From contig JANFAH010000095.1 of NCBI GenBank assembly GCA_024663395.1, forward strand, positions 98,989-162,988: DNA of 64,000 nt, given 5' to 3'. Numbering within the stretch: position 1 is the first letter of the stretch; every line of letters starts with the position of its first letter. Origin of the DNA: Pisolithus tinctorius. Taxonomy: Eukaryota > Basidiomycota > Agaricomycetes > Boletales > Pisolithaceae. A program made the translations under genes and the position numbers. Shown one piece after another: positions 10,118 to 21,982 of the stretch. Below the pieces are notes generated by a model. The model had not been told where the DNA came from. It saw only the letters and a program-made list of their open reading frames with translations, and searched no databases.

Positions 10118-11188
10118 ATGAGTAGTTCAACTGACAACCTGCCTGCCAGTGACACCCACGAACAAGAGGGCCTCCTTTCCAACGTTGACCCTGAACAAGT
10201 CGAAATGGCCCGCACCACCACCAGCCTGAGAACAGAGGGTCGCAAGGGGGACAAAACCGCCCAGTATGCCGCATTGGTAAGTATGTCAACTTGTGTATAA
10301 GTGTGCATCTTGTTGAACATCATTGCAGGCGGCGGTACTTGTATGTTCATAAATATCCTAATTTGTGAGAAACTGACTCCGTGTCGTCAGGTTTTTGTTC
10401 TGGTTACATGGGGTATCGTCTTCACCAACAATCCCGCGTCGTTAGGTTGGTTCGCATACCATCCCATCCTCCAGAGTTCTGCCATTGCCTGTTTCACATA
10501 TGGTGCGCTGGACAATTGCGCTCTATCCACCGCCCCTACTCACACAGTGGAAAAGGCATACTCACCCTTCAACCGACGTCGCAACCTGCGACTAAGGCTG
10601 CTGGCCTCAAGAGGCACCAGATCGCAATGTTTGGGGTCGGCATCCCATGCATCCTGGCTGGAACGGCATTTATGATTTACAACAAGTCGCTTCATTCAGC
10701 CCCTCATTTTACTACTTGGCATGGCGTAAGCATTTCATTCAGCCGGCCTATCACCCCTCTGATACAATCTATCAGACATTCGGGATAATTGCCGTCATCT
10801 GGCTTGTCGCCCAAGCGTTGATCGGAGGTGCAAGTGTTTGGTTCGGCGGTGCCGCCTTGGGTGGTGGTATGAAGGCCAAGGCCGTCTGGAAGTACCATAG
10901 GTCAGCCATCAACGGGATCTGTGTTGCGTTCGATTGCTTATTACGGCGGTTTAGATTATCAGGATACATCGTCTTCTCCCTGACCTTGTTCACAGCTTAC
11001 CTGGCGGGCACATGGTCTACCTGGGTAACCCATCATAGTGATTTCCTCGTTCGGTTAGTAGGGTATACTATCGCACCACTGGCAATTCTATTTGCCACAT
11101 ACACCCGCATACGGTAAGTGTCTCTGCGAACTCCCCGCGTTTTACTAAAGGCCATCTGAGTAGTCCGTCGAAGATGAAGTTCATTTAG
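10118..11188 (+). CDS. Cytochrome b561-domain membrane protein
   Basis: Seven exons: 10118-10276, 10329-10340 (12 nt), 10391-10502, 10556-10725, 10776-10900, 10955-11113, 11164-11188; 253 residues. A soluble N-terminus of about 50 residues is followed by hydrophobic segments. The four histidines expected to hold two hemes are present: GWFAYHPIL, GLKRHQIAM, HFTTWHGTFG and WKYHRLSGY. This fits transmembrane electron transfer across an internal or plasma membrane, as in ascorbate- or ferric-reductase-like b561 proteins. The C-terminal end is a tiny exon (RPSKMKFI). The second exon is only 12 nt (AAVL), which automated callers may miss. It may share its promoter region with the DUF3445 gene. The electron donor and acceptor cannot be inferred. 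Confidence 0.87.
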
Positions 11189-11261
11189 TGTATGTGACGA
11201 TCCGGTCTTTGTACTACTACTCTCGCCTATGCCGATAAGTTAGTGAATTTGCATCACGTTT

Positions 11262-14200
11262 CTACGTTCCAGTTGTAGCAGTTGTAGCCACGGGCTCGGC
11301 AGCCTCTGGTGCAGGAATGACTTCTGCCAAGAAGCCAGGTAGAAAGCGTTCCAGTCTGGCATGCGTCGCTGACCAGAACGTCCGCTGTTGTTCGTCGCAA
11401 TGTTCTGAAGGTGGCACCAAGATGCCGGCTGCGTTCATCACCAGAACTGCGTTTTTGAGCGATTCGGAGACCGCCTCATACTATAAAAATCACGCATCAG
11501 CATAAATGGCAAACGAATTATGTGCGAGTGCCGTACTGACCAGCTGTTCACTCTTCTCTACACTGATCAAACTGTCGAGCAAGTCCAGGATCTCGATCCA
11601 TATCACTCTGACATCCACTTTCCTATGCCTATCCCGCACCTCGAAATGCATGAACGCCTTGCATAACAATGTGGACGCTCGAAGGCGTGTTTCCGATATG
11701 CCGGATGGATCCAGATGGTATACCTGGGGTTTCAGAAGGTCGTCGACGAGAGGAAAGATGATGCTATTGAATATTTCCTCCACGTAACTATGATCCGTCT
11801 CATCGTAGACAAGTTGAGAGCCGAGGAGAAGTCGCTGCAGTTGAACGATGGCAACGTTTCGGACAAGTCGTGAGGGGTTAGTGGACTGCTTTCCTAGGGA
11901 AGAAAGCAAGGGGAGGCAATATTGTCGCCACGCTGGGAAACGAAAATTAACGTGCATACCGTCGGCCAAACACCTAGTGGACATTACCATTTGTGGGTGG
12001 CAGTTTGCCGGCTGCAGATAACGGCGCGATGAACCTCTTAAGGTCAGCCAACAAGTCGATAGCTTTTCGACCACGCTCGACAGTCGGGGACCTGATATCT
12101 TTGGTGTGAACGCATTTCAGGGGTTGCGGAGTAGTAACTTACTCCGTCGTAGGCTGAAGTAGAGCACGTCTCGATTTCTGCGACTGAGCACGTATCGAGG
12201 CTCCCGCAGCAGTTGCAAAGTCATCTAGGATAGCCACCAGGCACGCGAAGTTGTTCTGTGTTACTTTCTGACCCTGAACTTCGGACGCGATACTCGCAAC
12301 AAGTGAAAAGGTGGAGCGGGCAGCCTCGGGGTGAGAAATGGTCGTCCGGAGGGCCGCACTGATCAAGTTCCATTCGGTTTGTGTGCTACCCAGCAGCATG
12401 TCTTATTATTAATCTCGGAAAGTGAGTAGAAACCTACCTCACGATGCCTTCCTGCTGAAGTATGAGGTTCACTCCCGCTGTAACGTGCTCAGCGACGGAG
12501 TTAGCAACCGAAGGTGGTAGATGGGCGATTAGGTCCAATGAGAGATACACTTGGTCGCGCAGTGCATCCTGGACACCCATTCATTCAATTGAACCAGGTG
12601 CACATGTCCCAGCCACTCACGCACCTTCTGTGCAAGGATTACACAAATGCGCAATAGCGCGACGACGGCACGTTCGATTAATAGCACGCTGTAGTGAGCA
12701 GCTGCTGATAGCAGTGCCGAGAGATGTTCAAATATGATGGGCCTGCAACACTAATCAGGACAGAGTGATCTCGCATCTGAAGGTAGTGCGAACATACCAG
12801 AGGTCGTCTAGGTGCTGAGGTGTCTGACAAGCTATGCTTACCATGGTTTCGAGGAGAAAAACGGCAGCAGGATCATATGCTAGTACGTATGGACCCTCAT
12901 TCACAAGGGACGGATTATATGGTAGTGAGACATCGTCTGTTTCTTCCTTAAGCTTGGTTACCGTTCTTTCGTGTGCCAGTGCCTCAAGGGCTTTGACGGC
13001 GGCAACAAGCGCCTCCGCATCTAATTGCCTTCACAGCCGTTAGCGGGGCAGTCCTTCAAGCTAGGGCGATTACTCACATGATCTGCGCATAGAGTTCATC
13101 CAGACGACAAGATTTGATGCAGTCGATCGTGCAGAGTGTACTCTCCACCTCTGAATCCGTCGCTTCTGGAATGAGGTTCTCGGAACTCGACCCGTAAGGC
13201 GTCATAAGGTACGAAGACAGTGTCGATAGTAAACCGCCATCGTTCCTTTGCACCTGCCGTGAAGGGTGACTTCCGCGTAGGGGGATCATTGTAACGCCCC
13301 CGAGGAAGTCTTCCATTTGCAACATCCTCGTTGGTAGCAAAGAATGCATGAATAAATTTTGGAACATTTCGAAAATCTAACGGAAGGGGTCCTTGAGGAC
13401 CGCGCGCTAGCAGGTGGTAGACGATTGGAACCTACCTGAGTCCACCCTTCACGTAAGGCATTGCCATTGCCATTGACGATATTGAACAAGACAACAGCAG
13501 CAAGCTGACCCTTGAAGTTCGTCCCGAGTCGCACAGACAATGAAGAAATTGTCACCGACTGCCCTTCGGCATCGACTACCGGGTAATTGGGCACATGGGC
13601 AGGAAGGTTGACCGTCAGAAGGCCTGTTGCTTGAGAAAGAGACACGACAATGAAATCGAATACATCTGGAAGGTTGAAGTGTCCGGCCAGGGTGGCACAT
13701 TGGCGAAAACCGGATATTGCTCTTTGGATGATGTATTCATCGTCGAAAGTAATGAATGCATGGGCGATCGCAGAAATAACCGATTTCCACATTGCCTTGA
13801 ACATGTCACAGTCAAATAAGGAGGTGTTGCACATCACGAATGGTCCTGCAGGTGCGAGTTAAAACCGCAGCTCTCTAACCGGAAGAACGATTATACCCGA
13901 TTGCCTTGAACGGACAAGCAGTTCTTTCCATGCATACTCGAAGCCTAGCTGTCCAGTGTGTTCCTCGGGCATAATGATTTCACGCTTGCGGATGGAGTCA
14001 TATATACTTTGCTGCGCGGAAAAATTAGTAGAGGTGAGGAAGGGATCAACAGGTCCACTGGCTCCTCACCAAGAATTCCGGTGAAAAGTTCTCTCCACCA
14101 TTCACTCCTCTGAGATTACGCTGATAGTCTTCTATGGTCATCCGTTTCTGCAGGCACGTCAGCCACAGCCTCGCTGGACGCCAGGTAAATGCTTACCCGG

Positions 14201-16820
14201 ACTTGAGGATTGTGGAGGTCAGTGTTAAGCATGATGACAGAATACGCCAGCACGTAGACTGCATCTTCGCTCTTGATTTCAGCTAATATAGGATTCATCC
14301 ATTACACAACTGATCTGAGAGATCTAAGACTCCTTACGTGGGTTTGAGGCAAAATATATTGAAGCAAAAGTCTCGGTTATGCGCGCAATCTGTTGTGACT
14401 CTCCCGGGAGCCTGAAAGTTGCGAGCATTTCACGCATCGAATCGGCAATAGGTTTCTATACGCGACACACGCGTTAAGCTTTTAATTGGCAAGAGAAGTG
14501 GTGACATGACCCACATTCTTGAAATCAAACAGTCCGATAAACTCCTTGAGGAGATCCATATTTTCCGGTTTCGAAATAAAATCACCGAGGAGGCGTTTGT
14601 CCAGGCGCGTGCAACTCTTAAGGAACTTTGCCAGGCTTCGAGTTCGAGGCTCCGAGAGATCCAGGTCTATGAGCCCGTTTTCTTCAAGAAATGCAATTCC
14701 AAGCTTTGGCTTGGAATTGAACTTCGCAGCCCCAGTCAGAACGAGCTTCTTGCGCGACTTGCTCTGCATCAAGTCCCCGGGCGAAACAAATTCCTGACAA
14801 CCGCGACCTCAAACACGTGCCCTAAGAAACCAAAGACCTACTTACTGGCTTCCATTCTTCGGTACTCTGGAATTTTGCATCAATTCACTCTTTACGTCCT
14901 TCCAGTGATGGAACCACGTACCCCTTCAGCCCGCGCAGCCATGTCTCCGACGAAACCAAGTAGCATATCTAGGCATAAGAACTGCGAGTGAAGCTGCTGT
15001 GCTTCTGACACCGAAGAGGTTTGTATCGCATACACGCCCTGGGTGCATTACAAAACTACTAAGGAGGGGGAGAACGTAATAGCTCACCTTGGTTAAAAAA
15101 TCAACCAGCCGCTCAAAGAGGTTGTCGCAATTAATATCGCAGTCATAATTAGTATAGAGGTCAACCATAAACCAGGGATGCCTAGATATTTGACTCAATG
15201 TTTCCAATATCAAATCGCGCGTTTCCCCTCGAGCAGGTTGAACAACAGGTCGGGGTGGTGTTAGACTGCCCTTCTCCGTGTCAGAATCAACGTTGGCTGG
15301 AGCAAGGACAGGCGTTGAAGGGGTGCCAGGACGAGAAGAACCTGTTTGTATCCTCTTCGCCATGTTGGACCTTGGAAGCGGGGGAGTGGCCAGGCGGTCA
15401 ATAGTAAAGGTTAGGAATAATTCTTGTTGGAGCTTGAGATATGGACGCATAGTTTCGAACAGTATGGCAATCGTCCGTAAGGCAGCTTGTAGTATAGAAG
15501 GGTTATCAGAGCGGGCGAGCTGGAAAAGGTGTTTGCATCCGTGGTCAACGATCAAAGACAGGAGCGATGGGTAATTGCCAATGACTGTTCCACAGGTTTC
15601 TATCGTGGCATTTAGAATACCAAGGGCAGTCAAGCGGATGGAGTCAGTGTGAACCTGATCATTAGGGTCCAGGATATGAACGAGCACACGGAACAGTTCC
15701 AAGAGAGCTGGGAGACCATCTGGCACAAGTATTAAGAACAATCGAACGACACGTATCATGGGAACGCACATGGTCTAGGAGCAATGGCTACGGTATCCTC
15801 AGTAATGATGGCGCTCTGTGCTGCAGGATTGTCGGTCGACACACTCGAATCCTCGTGCTGAGAGGTAGAGTCAACTGGAGCGCTGTCATCGAGGCTTTGA
15901 TGTTCAACACCATCGGGCATATCAGCTGGCACAGTCATGTTAATATCGCCGTGGTGCGAAGCTTCCTCGTTCAGTCGGAGTTTAGCTTCTTCTGCGACAG
16001 GATCTACGTCGTACAGGCGACAAAATATTGTTCGGACGATGGATATCATAGTTGCTTCCGCAGACCGACGCAGAATTTCTTTTTGACACAATCAGTGACA
16101 CAGCGGCACAAATCAAGTAAAAACCCACCACTTAGTCTCATTTGGCAGCATGTGGTTAGAACAGTTTCGAGCATTTCGCAAATTTCTACATCGCCCAGCA
16201 TTGGGCCGACGCTGCTACCACATATGCAATCGTGGATTACCGTCATAATCTTGAGGAGTACGACTTCATCCCCGGAGGAATCACTAGCTTCGAATTTACA
16301 ATGTGAGACAGCGCTGCTCAGTTCAGAAAGCGCGCTGTCTAATCCCAGAGAGTCGGAAGATATCAAGCCGCATACGAAGAAATTGTGGATGGAGGAGAGG
16401 GCAGCGGACGTGATTGGTCCCGTGGATAGAGGCGAGCGAATAAGTGAGAGAAAAGGTCCCAGGAGAACTGGCAGGGGGAGACCCTGGACATCTTGAAACC
16501 ACGTAAGAATGGGATGATGGAAGTACGCGTTACCGACCTGCGATATCGCGAATGGCTCGTTTCAGCTCTTGGAACCCACCCATGAGATCGGCCTCCTGTG
16601 AGAACCTTCCCGACCTCTGGGATTCGACCACCAAGCTCCCCCTACGTAGACCGAGATCCTTTGCCAACGCGGAATCCCTAGCGACAAGCGTGTGGGCAGC
16701 AGCTTCCCATCTCGAATTCTTGCGCATTGTGGAGGTTACCGCAAGTATTTCTGACAGCAGAACATGTTTCTTCCCTATCCGAGGTGCTAAACTGAGCATC
16801 GTAGGCTGCATGACAGGCAT
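11262..16820 (-). CDS. GEA2: Sec7-domain ARF guanine exchange factor, GEA1/2 (GBF1) type
   Basis: A large multi-exon gene. It exchanges GDP for GTP on ARF at the Golgi and drives COPI vesicle formation. The start at 16820 gives an N-terminus with LSEILAVTSTMRKNSRWE and MGGFQELKRAIRDIA, the DCB domain of GBF1/Gea proteins. Then come SHCKFEASD..DEVVLLKIM, CQMRL and LRRSAEATM (about 16300-16020), and the HUS-type region ending LKLQQELFLTF (about 15420). The Sec7 domain lies at about 14770-14120: it begins near KSRKKLVLTGAAKFN, has RLPGESQQIARITETFASIYFA, and carries the catalytic-loop motif VYVLAYSVIMLNTDLHNPQVR (about 14270-14200). The C-terminal HDS regions end at 11262 (last intron 11481-11540). 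An acidic Ser/Asp-rich linker lies near 15780-15920. GEA1 and GEA2 cannot be told apart here. Confidence 0.88.
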
Positions 16821-17457
16821 TGGACGACCAAGTGAACCGCGTTTTGGACTGGCCGACGTGTCCTGACGTGTCTGCTGCGACTACAATATGTACAGGAGTG
16901 TACACCAAAACAAACGACCCAAATATAGACTTGGACACTGAACTAATAAGAACTGGCATTCCTCCCCACACACGATAAGTAGACTAGTATACGTTTGTAA
17001 AACTTCACTGCGTTCATACTGACATCGCATTTCGGCATAGGATGTCCCGTTTCTCTTGATGGGTGCACAGCAAGATATGAGGTCGGCAAAGTTCAAACAG
17101 CAGCCTCGCGTGAGGGACCACATTGCACTGCTTGCAACGACCGAGAGGGGACAAGCCCCGAATGCTTACGCATACCGATTGCTTGTCCTAACATGTCTTT
17201 CCGTCGGTCTTTGGTTGGTGTAGGAAGTGTTCAAGACGGATTATTTGTCTGCTACTACTCCTGCCTTCTATCTTGTCCGTATTAGTCTGGCTTTTCCGCC
17301 ACGACCCATTCCTTTTCGGAAACTTCTGGCAGCTAAGATCGGACCTCAATGTATTTGGTTGGAGGTAGTGATCACATATCCTCATCAACTGTACAAGAGA
17401 CAGTCAGCGATGGTTCATAATGTGGATTTGATGGTGCACTAATCTTCCTTCTGAGCA
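16821..17457. other. Divergent upstream region of GEA and CPOX genes
   Basis: About 640 bp between the GEA start and the first supported CPOX coding sequence. No convincing ORF. A leader exon of the CPOX gene may hide here: an ATG at 17192 begins MSFRRSL, which has the look of a short mitochondrial presequence start, but I found no splice chain that joins it cleanly. Otherwise this should hold the promoters of both genes. Confidence 0.35.
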
Positions 17458-18625
17458 GTGTCCGCTGCTCACACTAGCTCACTCTATGCTATCGGATCGC
17501 CACGCCATGCATTTCGAGAGCGGGTAGTCACCTATATGACGTCTCTGCAGGATCAAATTGTTACGGAATTCGAGCGTGACGGCTTGACATTCAGACGAGA
17601 ATCATGGTCCCGTCATGAAGGAGGAGTGGGACTCTCGTGCACTTTCCCCCCTGCACATTCCACATCTTCTGGTGAGTGATTTCTACGTAACCCCTGGTGG
17701 GTGTCTCATAATCTCACAATCGTCCATAGGCTACCCCATCGAGAAGGCCGGCGTAAACGTCTCGACGATATATGGAACCCTCTCCCAGAAAGTCCTCGAA
17801 CAATTGAGGCCTTCGCATGCTTCCTTGAAGGAAGTAAATCATAGTTGTTCGTTCTTCACCACCGGCCTTAGCCTCATATTACACCCTCAAAACCCTCACG
17901 TATCGACTGTTCACGCAAACTACAGGTACTTTGAAGTGCTTGATGGCCCCTTGAACTCCCAAGAGTCCACGGAATCAGTCGGTGATACAAACTCATCACC
18001 CAAGGTTCTGGCTTGGTGGTTTGGCGTCATCGCAGACTTGAATCCAACCTACCTTTACGAAGACGATGTCAAACATTTCCACAGCACCTTGAAGGAGGCA
18101 TGCGATCTTCACCGCCCGGGGCTGTATCCAGTCTTCAAGGCGTCGTGCGACAATTACATTTACATTCCCCACAGAAACGAATACCGCGGTGTCGGCGGTG
18201 TGAGGTTTGATGAGATGGACTCCGATGCTATGTGTAGTCTTCTGCTGGTCAACGAACCAGATCTCCCTGAAGCTATGCTTGCTCGTTTATCCTCTTGGGA
18301 ATCTCTCTTCGAACTTACGCAGAGACTCGGGAACGCCTTCCTTCCGTCCTTCTTACCCATCTTAAACAGACGATCGTCTACAACAGTAACGGCTGCCGAG
18401 CGGCGATGGCAACTGCTACGCCGTGGGCGTGCTGTAGAGTTCAGCCTAATAGTCGATCGAGGAACAAAATTTGGGCTTGCAACCCCTGGAATAAAGGCGG
18501 AGAACGTATTGATCACCATGCCGCCGAAAGCAAGCTGGGAATATATGAGCGAGATGGGTGAGGAAGAGGGGACTGAGGAAGCGAAGTTGCTCGAGGTACT
18601 ACGGTCACCGAGGACCTGGGCATGA
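17458..18625 (+). CDS. HEM13: Divergent coproporphyrinogen III oxidase
   Basis: Oxygen-dependent coproporphyrinogen oxidase converts coproporphyrinogen III to protoporphyrinogen IX in heme synthesis. Two exons are seen: 17458-17671 and 17730-18625 (stop 18623-18625); the intron joins ...TSSG to YPIEKAGVNVSTIYG. The first exon is open at its 5' end without an ATG before 17536, so the true start is probably in an upstream exon. Family landmarks: EKAGVNVSTIYGTL, NPHVSTVHANYRYFE, YIPHRNEYRGVGGVRFD, RRGRAVEFSLIVDRGTKFGLATPG, AKLLEVLRSPRTWA. Several positions that are usually fixed differ: WWFGVIADLNP where GGGADLTP is usual, KASCDNY where KKWCDDY is usual, RFD where FFD is usual, and HEGGVG at the Gly-rich stretch. 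It may be a diverged paralogue with reduced or altered activity. Confidence 0.78.
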
Positions 18626-18737
18626 TCTTTGAATTTTAAACGTTTACGTTTGCCTTGATTGGTGCAGAGCATACAGAGCGACATCGGCGTACTCCACTTC
18701 CTCAATAGAAATCGGTACAAGATATATAGCGCCATAT

Positions 18738-19968
18738 TCACTGCCCTGATGACTGTCCTGCATCCGCCCTCGTCGCCATTGCGGCTTGTCCAGCCGCGGT
18801 GGCCGCCAAGCGTGAACGCTTTCTCTCAGCGTCTGAGCATGGGTCAGCAATATGTTGATAGTAGCATCATCCTTGACCTACCAGCCTCTTTCTCTCGTTC
18901 GATTTCAGCTACAATGGCTTCAATTTCTGACAGCTCCAAATTCTTTTGGCAAAGGAGTCAAGACGCCGTAGTTAGAAATAGAGACGACCTACTGTGACTT
19001 TTCCGTAGCTTTCCATTACACTAATCTCGATGTTCTTAGCGCCTGTCTGTACCACTTCGAGAAGACTCTTCACAGTCAATTTAATACTTTCTTCACGCGT
19101 CATATCTTCCTTGTAGTTCTTCTCCAAGAATTCACGGACAGTTTTGGATGACCTGCCGATAGCATTAGCCTAGATAGAGGTGTCATTTTATCAACGCATC
19201 CAACAATGCATGATGTACTGGCCTTCCATGCACTGTAAATACCACTTGGTTCCGTCTGATAGAGTCTTGGCCGTGTATCGTGGGGATCGAATCCAATGAT
19301 CAGTGTTGATATACCAAATGGGCGAACGCCACCTGATTGTGTGTATTTCTATGATGAGTCTGTCAGCAATGGGGAACGCGAATACATGCTGATCCCACCT
19401 GCTGGATGCCAGCAATATGTCTCGTTATGTATTCAATTGTTACAGGATCTTCCACAGTCAGGCGATGGCTTTGGCATTCTACACGCGCCTTGTCGATCAG
19501 AACGCGACCATCGGCGGTAAGACCTTCAGGCGGCAGAGACTAGGTGAGGAAAGATTCCGACAAGTCAAAGCGATCATCATACCAGCAAATGCTAGGCAAA
19601 CGTGATCATCCAGCATAACGACTTTACGGACGGTACGTGGATCTTGCAATTGGAGAACGGATTTCTTCTCGACACCGAGGACTGCCACGCTCTTGCCTCG
19701 CACACCAACCTACGGAGATATTCGTTGATCGGTCAGACTATGACAGGTGAAGACCCATACGGCACATGTTCCCTTTCTGACAGCTTCTAATGCATATTCG
19801 ACCTAGAGACGATGAATGACACTCAGGTCGACGTGACGCGTCTGTGGGGGGTACCTGGAACAAGTGACCATCGGGGGAGAAGACAGTCAATGCTTTAGAG
19901 GGAAGACAGTGAGCTAGGGCTAAAAGGCGTTGTTGTTATTACCTACCGCGATCATAAGACCTTGACAT
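18738..19968 (-). CDS. PRE6: 20S proteasome subunit alpha-4 (alpha type-7)
   Basis: Alpha-ring subunit of the 20S core particle. The start at 19968 ([24 protein letters not shown]) is split by an intron after CGC G, and the join restores the alpha-subunit signature. Further exons give [61 protein letters not shown] and [29 protein letters not shown]. The C-terminus is Ala-rich and ends before TGA at 18738-18740. At least eight small exons are needed, with introns of about 45-60 nt. The subunit is structural and gate-forming, not catalytic. It is head to head with the deubiquitinase gene (142 bp between starts) and tail to tail with CPOX (about 110 bp). Confidence 0.92.
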
Positions 19969-20110
19969 AGTTTCGTAGTCGTCGAAGTGGGAGATAAGTT
20001 ATTATGTGGGATGGTCGTCTACAAATGGGACGCGTACGCTGCTTATGTAATCCGATTCATTTAAAGGTGCAGCTGTTATTATTGGAGCCCTTTGATGCGG
20101 AGGGGAGTTG
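19969..20110. promoter_or_regulatory. Shared divergent promoter of PRE6 and ZUP1-like gene
   Basis: Only 142 bp lie between the two start codons, so both promoters and both 5' UTRs must fit here. I see no perfect yeast-type proteasome element (GGTGGCAAA). Which elements drive each direction is not visible from the sequence. Confidence 0.5.
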
Positions 20111-21949
20111 ATGGAGGACGAAGTTGAGATTATTGGCGAAAAAAGCAGGTCAGCGTAAGTATCTTTACTTTCTGTTCATGAAATGATATTCCTGATACCT
20201 TTTTGACCTAAGAGCCGGGAACGATGATATCTGCCAATTGTGCAGTTCAAACCTGCGGGACATGAGTCTGGAACAACGAGACCAACACTACGAGGATCAT
20301 CGCACATCCACAAAGAGTAACGTGAACCAAAATTCATTTTAACCACTTCTCTGATAGAATCCTATTATTCCACACAGAGCCAATCTTAATCAACAAGCGC
20401 AGATCATCACGGAAGCATACGGCTTCCCCATTGCCTAGCAAACCTCGGTCATGTGTTTTGCCATGCCTGACGAAGAGAACAGAGGAGGAGTTCTGGTACC
20501 CGACGCTTTCTGAGCCACCCCCAGTAAATTATACTCCAGGTATGTGACATCATTGTCGTCCGAGAAATAGCCCCTGAATAGTGAGAACGACAGGGTTGTT
20601 GTCCATTCTGAAGGAAGCATTGAAGAAATCTAATCACAAGGGTTTTACCGATCGGGCTGTGTTATGCTACGAACGGACTCCCTACATAGCTGTTGCGTTT
20701 GACCGGGGTTGGGGTTGTGGGCACGTCAGATGATTGTGCATTAGTAAAACGCCCGCTAACCAGACGCGTTTTAGCTACCGAAACTTCCTCATGGCTTGTG
20801 CGGCCCTAATGGATCAAAAAATCCAACCATCGTATCTTGGCTACCTTAACAATCCTATACCTCCCGGAGTCCGTAACCTGCAACAGTGGATAGAAGACGC
20901 TTGGGAACAAGGTTGGTAATCGATTTTTCTACCACTCGCTGATACTGAATCCCTTCAGGCTATGACGAGATTGGTGCTAAGCAACTGGGTGGTGAGCTTG
21001 TAGGAACCCAGAAATTCATAGGCACTGCAGGTAAGAGCAGCAAGTTGATGACGGAAATGATAACATTCTGACGTGTACATGGTAGATATGTATGCTGCAC
21101 TCAGTTTTCGCGGGATACCGTAAGGTGAACGTCTCCGGTAATGACTGTCTTCTAACGTTCTTCAGCTGTACACTGGTGGATTTTGATCTCACGTCCAGCA
21201 AAGGCCAGCTTTCTTCGTACCGTAGGTTTCTCAGCATTCTGACCTCCTTGTACAGGGTTGTGCCCCTTGACGCATTGGGTTGTGGAGTACTTTTCTGGTC
21301 CGGTTAAGAAGCAAGGCACAGTCAACGATGTGCTCCGAGGTGCTTCACCAGTTATCACTACAGAGAAGATGCCAATTATCCTACAATACAAAGGTCATTC
21401 AGTCACTATTGTTGGATACGAGGTTCAATCAAAGTCGAAGGAGGTCAATCTTCTCGTATTTGATCCATCGGGGTAAACTCTTTCTGCTCCTATAGATGCC
21501 AATTAATCAGAGTTCCTCCAGTTCGATCCCCGAAGACGCTCGTAGGGCTGCATTGGCCGGCCCACGTAGTGTGACCTGGGGGACGCCATCATCCAAATTT
21601 TCACGAACACTGCAAGCTGGACAGCGGAAGTTTCAAATCGGTCCATCAAGGAAACGTGCTCGTTTTGATCCGGATGTACAGAGTGCTATCGTCATTTCTG
21701 ACTCAGATGACGAAGAGAAGGCGAGGAAAGAAGACGGTGACTTGACCCTCCACGCCGGGAACACCATCGGGGCATTCCGGTGGACAAAGTCAAATTTGCA
21801 GTAAGCGCCATTAACATTTGTTCTTTGCGTGAGTTTTCTTAGTCACCGCTTTCAGGAAGCGCAAGGAGTTCCAGCTTCTTTACTTCCCGATGGAGGAGCC
21901 CTTGTCTCAGCAGGAGCGCAGGAAACGCAAGGTCGTTTATACAGTGTAA
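20111..21949 (+). CDS. ZUP1/ZUFSP-type peptidase (family C78) with N-terminal zinc finger
   Basis: C78 peptidases include UFM1 proteases and ZUP1, a deubiquitinase with preference for K63 chains and a role in DNA damage responses. The ATG at 20111 begins MEDEVEIIGEK, followed by a zinc finger CQLC...HYEDH. Spliced exons lead through FWYPTLSEPPP to the catalytic domain: DRGWGCGYRNF (Cys nucleophile), WIEDAWEQGYDEIGA, ELVGTQKFIGTADMYAALSFRGIP, THWVVEYF, LQYKGHSVTIVGYE (His) and LLVFDPS (Asp). The C-terminus (VQSAIVISDSDDEE, then a basic end at 21949) contains a SUMO-interaction-like hydrophobic/acidic patch. The intron at 20721-20774 splits the catalytic motif and has a GC donor. ZUP1 is the best guess because UFM1 proteases lack this finger. 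Confidence 0.82.
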
Positions 21950-21982
21950 TGCATCATATGATCAAATATCAATGAACTACAG

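Noticed and set aside
16530..16866. Plus-strand frame over the GEA N-terminus
   Set aside because: The minus strand has the DCB-domain motifs; the plus frame has none.
21505..21535. B-box-like GTTCGATCCCC
   Set aside because: It is in the coding exon of the ZUP1-like gene, with no cloverleaf around it.
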